Shown piece after piece: positions 58,810 through 64,000 of a stretch of 64,000 nt of DNA (position 1 is its first letter; every line of letters starts with the position of its first letter). The stretch is from Gordonia sihwensis NBRC 108236. GTDB taxonomy: Bacteria; Actinomycetota; Actinomycetes; Mycobacteriales; Mycobacteriaceae. The DNA is taken from NCBI RefSeq assembly GCF_000333035.1, contig NZ_BANU01000007.1, positions 1-64,000 of the forward strand, written 5' to 3'. Position numbers and translations under genes: made by a program. The notes under the pieces were generated by a model. That model was not told the DNA's origin. It did no database searches and saw only the letters and a program-made list of their open reading frames with translations.

Positions 58810-60054
58810 TCATCGTGCGATGAGCACCATCGGGCCGAGGAACTCGCACGCGGTCAGCGCCAACCCCACGTCTAGCCGGTCGTGGTCCGGCCCGACGGTC
58901 GCCAGCGCCTTGTCGATGCGGTACTTGACGCTGTTCCGGTGGAGGCTGAGCCGTTCGGCGGTCCGCACGTGACTGTCGCCCGTCGCGAGAAAGACGGCCG
59001 GGGTTTCCCGCAGCGACGCGGCCGACGGGCTGTCTTCCGCGAGGTCGCCGAGGACTTCGCGGACCCACGGCCGGGTGTGCTCGATGTCGCGTTCCAGCAT
59101 CGCCGCCAGCGCGATCCCGCGATCCCCGAAGCCGGTCACCTGGCCGGTCGGGCTGTCCGGCAGATGCGCGACGGTGAATGCGGCGCGCGACTGCTCGTGA
59201 CTCCGGCAGAATCCGGCGGTCCCCGGCGCAGCGTCGCCGAACGCCATCCGCACACCCTCCGGCAGTGAGGCGGTCCGCAGGGCGGCGACGGCGTCCGCGC
59301 CGCGCGCACGGTCCGCCAGGGGCACCCACGCCCAGAGGGTGGAGGCGTCGACCGGAGCGATGAGCGCCGGTCCCGCCGACCCGATTCCGGCGAAGACTCG
59401 GCGCGCCACCCGATCGAGGTCCGCCAGTTCCAGGGACGCGCGTTCGGTGAGCCACAGGATGATCGCGCGATGCACCCGATCGAGGCGGTAGCCGGTCTCG
59501 CGTTCGAATGTGGCCGCGCCGGCTTCGGGAGCCGCGAGGAGATTGTGCACCGTCGAGGACAGAACGGTGCCCTGCGTCCCGATCCACCTGCGCCGTTCGT
59601 CCTCGTACACTTCGAACACCGCGGCGGTGATCCAGTCGATGTAGCGATACAGCACGGTCGAGACGTACTCGGTGAGCTCGACGGTCTCGGCCGCACCCAG
59701 GTGCTGGTCGGCGATGAGTCGGTAGCAGCGCTGCTGAACCAGGTTCTGGCCCATGTGGTAGGCCCGGACCAGCGCGTTCGACGGAATGTCGCGCTGAGCC
59801 AGACGCAGCGCGTATTCGACGGCCGCGGTCGGCGGCTGCAGATGAGCCAGCGGAATGTCGTTGGTCAGGATGTGAACGATGTTGGTCACGTTGGCGTGGA
59901 CACTGGCCTCGAGCATCTCGACCAGCACCGGATCGGTGTCGAGCGGTTCGATCCCGCGCGCCAGTGCCTCGGCGACGACGTCCGAGAGTGCCAGGTGTCC
60001 GGCGCCGAGCGCTCGGCCGACCTCCGCGGCCCGGGCACGGACGATCTCGGTCAC
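58810..60054 (-). CDS. PucR/CdaR-type transcriptional regulator
   Basis: A 414-residue regulator: N-terminal helical sensor-like domain (about 1-170, HILTNDIPLAHLQPPTAAVE), a GGDEF-like central region, and a C-terminal HTH_30 (about 355-410, TAERLSLHRNSVKYRIDKAL). Such regulators often activate a neighbouring lipid, purine or sugar acid operon. The GTG overlaps the flavoprotein stop (GTGA), so it is encoded at the end of the cluster it may control. Confidence 0.5.
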   Translation of the reverse strand: MTEIVRARAAEVGRALGAGHLALSDVVAEALARGIEPLDTDPVLVEMLEASVHANVTNIVHILTNDIPLAHLQPPTAAVEYALRLAQRDIPSNALVRAYHMGQNLVQQRCYRLIADQHLGAAETVELTEYVSTVLYRYIDWITAAVFEVYEDERRRWIGTQGTVLSSTVHNLLAAPEAGAATFERETGYRLDRVHRAIILWLTERASLELADLDRVARRVFAGIGSAGPALIAPVDASTLWAWVPLADRARGADAVAALRTASLPEGVRMAFGDAAPGTAGFCRSHEQSRAAFTVAHLPDSPTGQVTGFGDRGIALAAMLERDIEHTRPWVREVLGDLAEDSPSAASLRETPAVFLATGDSHVRTAERLSLHRNSVKYRIDKALATVGPDHDRLDVGLALTACEFLGPMVLIAR

Positions 60055-61487
60055 CGTCGTCGCCCGTCGCCCGCCCGTCGCAGATGCCGCAACGCCGACT
60101 CGGCCGCGTGATAGCCGCACAGACCGTGGACGCCGGGGCCGGGCGGTGTGGACTGCGAGCACAGGAACACCCCGTCCACTCCGGTCGAGTACGGATCCAA
60201 CGCTGCCCTGGGACGAAACAGGAGCTGCAGGCCGTCATTGGCCCCGCCCATGATGTCGCCTTCGGCGTAATTCCGGTTGTACGCGGCCATCTGGGGGACC
60301 GTCGTGGTCTTCATGTCCACAATGGTGTCGCGGAATCCGGGCGCGAACCGCTCGATCTGCGAGATCACTTGCTGCGTCGCGTCGCCGGAGTAACCGGCCG
60401 GAACGTGCGCGTACGACCAGATCGGATTGATCCCCGCCGAACTGCGCGTCGGATCGGCGATGTATTGCTGTCCGACCAGGACGAACGGCCGGTCGGGCAG
60501 GACTCCCCGGTCACGGAGCTTCTCGGCGCGCCTGATCTCCTCGAAGGTCCCGCCCAGATGGACCGTGCCCGCACGTCCGCAGTCCTTATCGCGCCACGGG
60601 ATGTCGCCGCGAATCGCGAAATCGACCTTGAACGCGGCGGCACCGACCCGGTGCCTGCGGTAAGCGCGCCGGATACGCGGCGGCATCCGATCGCCGTAGA
60701 GCCGTTCGGCCTGTGCGGGAGAGAGGTCGAGCAGCACGACATCGGCGGCGGGGATCTGATCGCGGGACGTGATGGTGACACCGGTCTCGATCGTGCCGCC
60801 GTGATCGGCCAGGGCGGCCGTGACCGCGGCAATGATGGAGCCGGAGCCGCCTTCGGCCACCGGCCAGCCGTATCGGTGCCCGCTCGCAGCGATCATCAAG
60901 CCCAGCGAGGCGGTCAGCGGTCGGTCGAAGTCGGTGTACACGTGGGCGGCGATGCCGCCGTAGAGTGCACGCCCGGCGGGGGTGCGAAACAGCCTGGCCA
61001 TCACTGACACCGGGAGCAGCGCCCGCGGGCCGAAGGCCGCGAGTTCGAACGGGTGGACGGGTGCATGGGCGATCGGCCGCAGCAGATCGTGTCCGAGATC
61101 GTCGAAGTTCCTGGCGAGATCCCCGAGGACGGCGCGCCAACGGCGCCCGTCGGCGCCCAGCCCGTCCGCGGTCTCGGTGATCGACCGGAACAGCAGCGCG
61201 GTCTCACCGGAGTCGAGGGGATGGGCGCAGTCGATCTCGGGCCGGCGCCATCGTAAGCCGTAGCGGCCGAGATCGATCTCCCTCCAGAACGGCGAACCCA
61301 CCCCCATCGGATGAAACGCCGAGCACAGGTCGTGGATCACACCCGGCACCAGCGACTCCGCCGAGCGAGCACCCCCGCCGACGGTGTCCGCGGCTTCGAG
61401 CACCTGGACCTTCACGCCGTTGCGTGCGAGCTGCAGCCCGGCGGCGAGCCCGTTGGGCCCGCCGCCGACGATGACCGCGGTGGACAT
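60051..61487 (-). CDS. FAD-dependent oxidoreductase, phytoene desaturase-like
   Basis: A 478-residue flavoprotein: dinucleotide fold AVIVGGGPNGLAAGLQLARN with ...VLEAADTVGGGARS, FAD-contact region VAEGGSGSIIAAVTAALADH, and a C-terminal LCSQSTPPGPGVHGLCGYHAA that closes the FAD site. Amine oxidase/carotenoid desaturase superfamily. No carotenoid gene is near, and the neighbours suggest a lipid substrate. Overlaps the DUF3556 stop by one base (TGATG). Confidence 0.5.
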   Translation of the reverse strand: MSTAVIVGGGPNGLAAGLQLARNGVKVQVLEAADTVGGGARSAESLVPGVIHDLCSAFHPMGVGSPFWREIDLGRYGLRWRRPEIDCAHPLDSGETALLFRSITETADGLGADGRRWRAVLGDLARNFDDLGHDLLRPIAHAPVHPFELAAFGPRALLPVSVMARLFRTPAGRALYGGIAAHVYTDFDRPLTASLGLMIAASGHRYGWPVAEGGSGSIIAAVTAALADHGGTIETGVTITSRDQIPAADVVLLDLSPAQAERLYGDRMPPRIRRAYRRHRVGAAAFKVDFAIRGDIPWRDKDCGRAGTVHLGGTFEEIRRAEKLRDRGVLPDRPFVLVGQQYIADPTRSSAGINPIWSYAHVPAGYSGDATQQVISQIERFAPGFRDTIVDMKTTTVPQMAAYNRNYAEGDIMGGANDGLQLLFRPRAALDPYSTGVDGVFLCSQSTPPGPGVHGLCGYHAAESALRHLRRAGDGRRR

Positions 61488-62908
61488 CAGACGGTCTCCG
61501 CCGCAGGCGTATCCGTCTCCGCCAGCGTGTCCGTCTTCGCGACTGTCTCCGTCTCCGTCGAAGTGCGGGGTCCGGCTTGATGATTCACGGTCTCAGCCTG
61601 GTCGACGCTGGTATAGGCGTCAATGCCCGGATGCGGGCTCGCGAACTCGCGACGCCAGGTCACCTCCACCGGGATCGGGCCGTGCGGCAGCCACGGCTGT
61701 TCGTTCACCGCGTCGCGGACCCGCCACCGGCCGCGCTCCACGACACCGAGTGCGGCGTCGATGATCAGATAGTCCTGGGTTCCACGGTGGATGGGCTGGG
61801 ACTCGGCCCACACCACGGTGAACTCGCCCGGTGCGAATCCACAGCGACGTTGCAGGGCGGCGATCATCTTGGTGTCGTGGAGATGGCCGTCACCGAAGTT
61901 GAACGCGACCAGCGAGTTGCAGGAGAACTCGGCTTCGCGCAGGTCGTAGGTGTTCATCCGGTCGTCGCCGAGATGCCGCTGCATCAGCGACAGCAGGCCG
62001 CGGCCCTGGCTGTGCATCGATCGCCAGGCGAGCATCTGGTGCATCACCACGTCGGCGACCTCGTCCGGGAACGTCGCCGTGAGCTGCGTCTTCGTGTTGA
62101 GCGAGGAGCGCACCACGTGGCGGTTGAGCTTCTCCTCGGCGCCGGGCGCGAAGGCCCAGGTGGCCTTCGAGACGCCGGCACCGACCCACACCACCACGAT
62201 GAGCAGTTTGAGCGCGAGGATCATGTCGACGAAGGGCAGGAAGGCGAAGAAGGCCACCGCAGGCAGATACTGCTCTGATCGCGCCGCGATGAACGGCACC
62301 TTGTCCCGCAGCCCCAGGATCACCATCATCGCGAGGTAGGGATAGAGCACGGCCGGATCCACGAGACCGTGATTGCCCGGCACCAGAGCGTCGAGCCGGC
62401 TCCCGTGCACGGTGGGCAGGAACAGTGCCACGACGAGGTTCACGACGATCGCCGCGTAGAGCGCGACGTCGAAGAGGGTTCGGGAGTCACCCTTGGTGAA
62501 GGGAACTCTGTCCGGCCACGGTGGCAGCCGGATGGTCCGGGGCCGGAGCCAGAACAGCGCGCCGCCGGTCATCGGCTTGAAGTGCCCGGCCAGCGGTCCC
62601 CACGAGCCGCCGACGCCCAGCGTCTCGACGAGGAGTGTCCAGAGGACCAGCTTCTGATACACCACCGGCTGGTTCCACCACTCCGAGACGGCCAGCGGCG
62701 AGTGGCCCGAGCTCAGCGTGGCGATCGTGACGCCGACACCGATGTAAAGGATGAGGACTTTGGCGAGGTAGATGAGGTGAACCGCCTTCTGCGTACCGAA
62801 GCCGTACTCGGCCCAGTGCGTGCTGAGCACGCGCAGGCGGTCCAGCAGCGGTCGCCGGCGGAAGGTCGCCGGATCGACCGGCGGGAAGTCGGGTTGCGTG
62901 AGACCCAT
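61487..62908 (-). CDS. DUF3556 integral membrane protein
   Basis: A 473-residue protein. Residues about 40-290 hold six or so helices (VHLIYLAKVLILYIGVG, LVLWTLLVETLGVGG, VALYAAIVVNLVVALF, LPAVAFFAFLPFVDMIL, LKLLIVVVWVGAGVSKATW). A soluble C-terminal domain of about 180 residues follows, ending in a Thr/Glu repeat (TETETVAKTDTLAETDT). The conserved cluster HWAEYGFG near the N-terminus and GAGVSK suggest an enzymatic membrane site. The family is actinobacterial and uncharacterised. ATG 62908. Confidence 0.5.
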   Translation of the reverse strand: MGLTQPDFPPVDPATFRRRPLLDRLRVLSTHWAEYGFGTQKAVHLIYLAKVLILYIGVGVTIATLSSGHSPLAVSEWWNQPVVYQKLVLWTLLVETLGVGGSWGPLAGHFKPMTGGALFWLRPRTIRLPPWPDRVPFTKGDSRTLFDVALYAAIVVNLVVALFLPTVHGSRLDALVPGNHGLVDPAVLYPYLAMMVILGLRDKVPFIAARSEQYLPAVAFFAFLPFVDMILALKLLIVVVWVGAGVSKATWAFAPGAEEKLNRHVVRSSLNTKTQLTATFPDEVADVVMHQMLAWRSMHSQGRGLLSLMQRHLGDDRMNTYDLREAEFSCNSLVAFNFGDGHLHDTKMIAALQRRCGFAPGEFTVVWAESQPIHRGTQDYLIIDAALGVVERGRWRVRDAVNEQPWLPHGPIPVEVTWRREFASPHPGIDAYTSVDQAETVNHQAGPRTSTETETVAKTDTLAETDTPAAETV

Positions 62909-63017
62909 GGTTGGTCACTCCAATCGTGTAGGGAGAGAGCGGAGAGCAAGTGTTCGCCGGACAGGGGGTATCGCGCCGCGGCGTGCGCGGCGTGCGGGAA
63001 GTCGGGGTGCGAGAGCG

Positions 63018-64000
63018 TCAGCTGGAGACGAGCCCGCGACGGAGGGCGGGCTTGTCGATCTTGCCGACCGGGTTGCGGGGGAGTTCGGTGACGATGTGGA
63101 CGGCGTCGGGGAGTTTGACCCGCGCCAGCCGCCCGGCGAGGTGCGCGGTGATCTCATGGGAGTCCACGGTGGCGCCGGGATGGCGGACGACGTAGGCGAC
63201 GGGCACTTCTCCGTACAGGCTGTCCGGTGCGCCGACGACGGCGCACTCGAGGACGTCCGGGTGCGTCGCGAGCGCCGCCTCGATCTCCTTCGGATACAGG
63301 TTCTCGCCGCCGCGGATGATCATGTCCTTGATGCGGTCGACCACGGTGAGGTAGCCGTCGGCGTCGAGGCGTCCGACGTCACCGGTGTGCAGCCGCCCGT
63401 CGACGAGGACGTCAGCGGTCGCGCCGGGCCGGCCGAGGTAGCCGAGCATCACCGCCGGACCGCTGATCACGATCTCGCCCGTCTCGCCTGCGGGCAGCGC
63501 GCGGCCCTCGGCGTCCACGACGGCGATCGTCTGGCCGGGCAGGGCGGGTCCCACCGTGCCGAGCCGGCGTTCGCCGCGCAGCGGATTGCAGGCGCTGGCG
63601 CATGTGGCTTCGGTGAGTCCGTAGCCCTCGAGGATCGGGAACGCGAACCGCGACTGGACCAGCGTGAGGAGCTCTCGCGAGATCGGAGCCGCACCGCAGA
63701 TCGCGACTCGGATCGAGGACATGTCGGCGTCGGCGGAGTCGGAGGAGGACGCGAGGAGCGCGTAGACGGTGGGGACACCGGAGAAGTACGTGGGCCGCAG
63801 GCGACGCACGTCGTCGAAGAACCTGCTCACGGAGAACCGTCCGGTGATGCTGACCTGAGCGCCTGCGAGGAACGGTGAGAGGACGGACACGCAGATCGCG
63901 TTCACGTGGAAGAGCGGCAGAATGAGGAGGGCGTGATCGGCGGCCGTCAGTTCCAGCAACCGCACCATCGACGTCGCCATGAAGTGCAGGTTGGCGTGGG
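63018..64000 (-). CDS. Class I adenylate-forming acyl-CoA ligase, 5' end outside the window
   Basis: The C-terminal 327 codons of an AMP-binding enzyme; the frame is open to the right edge (HANLHFMATSM), so the start lies beyond 64000. Seen are LPLFHVNAI, GAAPISRELL, ILEGYGLTEATC (A5-like), GDVGRLDADGYLTVVDRIKDMIIRGGENLYPKEIE (A7/A8, split here by residues) and NPVGKIDKPALR with the adenylation Lys. It activates a carboxylic acid to acyl-CoA, probably a fatty or polyketide-type acid. It lies 109 bp upstream of the DUF3556 gene in the same orientation. Confidence 0.5.
   Translation of the reverse strand, partial: HANLHFMATSMVRLLELTAADHALLILPLFHVNAICVSVLSPFLAGAQVSITGRFSVSRFFDDVRRLRPTYFSGVPTVYALLASSSDSADADMSSIRVAICGAAPISRELLTLVQSRFAFPILEGYGLTEATCASACNPLRGERRLGTVGPALPGQTIAVVDAEGRALPAGETGEIVISGPAVMLGYLGRPGATADVLVDGRLHTGDVGRLDADGYLTVVDRIKDMIIRGGENLYPKEIEAALATHPDVLECAVVGAPDSLYGEVPVAYVVRHPGATVDSHEITAHLAGRLARVKLPDAVHIVTELPRNPVGKIDKPALRRGLVSS

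Overview
The window is a high-GC actinobacterial chromosome segment, almost certainly from the Mycobacteriales and most like Gordonia or a close relative (Williamsia, Rhodococcus). The reasons are the conserved order hisDCBH-hisA-imp-hisFI / trpE-trpC-trpB-trpA / lgt / pyk / tesB / pdtaR / polA / rpsA / coaE, which follows the mycobacterial Rv1599-Rv1631 region; a bifunctional PriA-type HisA; many GTG starts and 4-bp ATGA/GTGA gene overlaps; frequent TANNNT boxes 6-7 nt before a start codon (leaderless mRNAs); and a 13E12-family DUF222/HNH gene at the left edge. The genus is inference; no 16S rRNA lies here.

Layout. 1-1630 (minus): a DUF222/HNH (13E12-repeat) gene with an apparent frameshift, driven by a DNA-damage-type promoter, abutting a DUF1801 gene that has lost its 3' half. 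1674-2174: GNAT acetyltransferase. 2290-16621: histidine and tryptophan biosynthesis, with a small membrane protein, an IMPase-like phosphatase, a 4-OT-like tautomerase and a Trp-associated membrane protein interspersed, then lgt. 16690-26157: housekeeping genes (pyk, tesB, cutC, a secreted CocE-type hydrolase, tRNA-Leu(CAA), pdtaR, polA). 26312-33957: a beta-decarboxylating dehydrogenase, a polar amino acid ABC transporter, an extradiol dioxygenase divergent from a MarR regulator, small DUF genes, a methyltransferase and a 2H phosphoesterase. 34174-36442: rpsA with a strong terminator, and a DUF1361 membrane protein.

36478-51504 is the most distinctive region: a complete lower pathway for 3-hydroxyanthranilate (ring-cleaving dioxygenase, ACMS decarboxylase, aminomuconate semialdehyde dehydrogenase, aminomuconate deaminase, oxalocrotonate decarboxylase, oxopentenoate hydratase, hydroxyoxovalerate aldolase, acylating acetaldehyde dehydrogenase) with an MHS transporter and an IclR regulator. 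It is divergent from a translationally coupled operon of a kynurenine-formamidase-like hydrolase, pyruvate carboxylase and a LysR regulator. The pathway ends in pyruvate and acetyl-CoA, so the pyruvate carboxylase may be an anaplerotic partner.

51644-64000: coaE with a cut-short GrpB domain, a membrane-anchored beta-propeller, a SNF2 helicase/SWIM-protein pair divergent from a TetR regulator, an LppU-like Cys-rich protein, a DUF402 protein, and an overlapping cluster (acyl-CoA ligase, DUF3556 membrane protein, phytoene-desaturase-like flavoprotein, PucR regulator) that runs off the right edge. There are no CRISPR arrays, rRNA genes, prophage or complete insertion sequences, and no gene-free stretch longer than about 220 bases.
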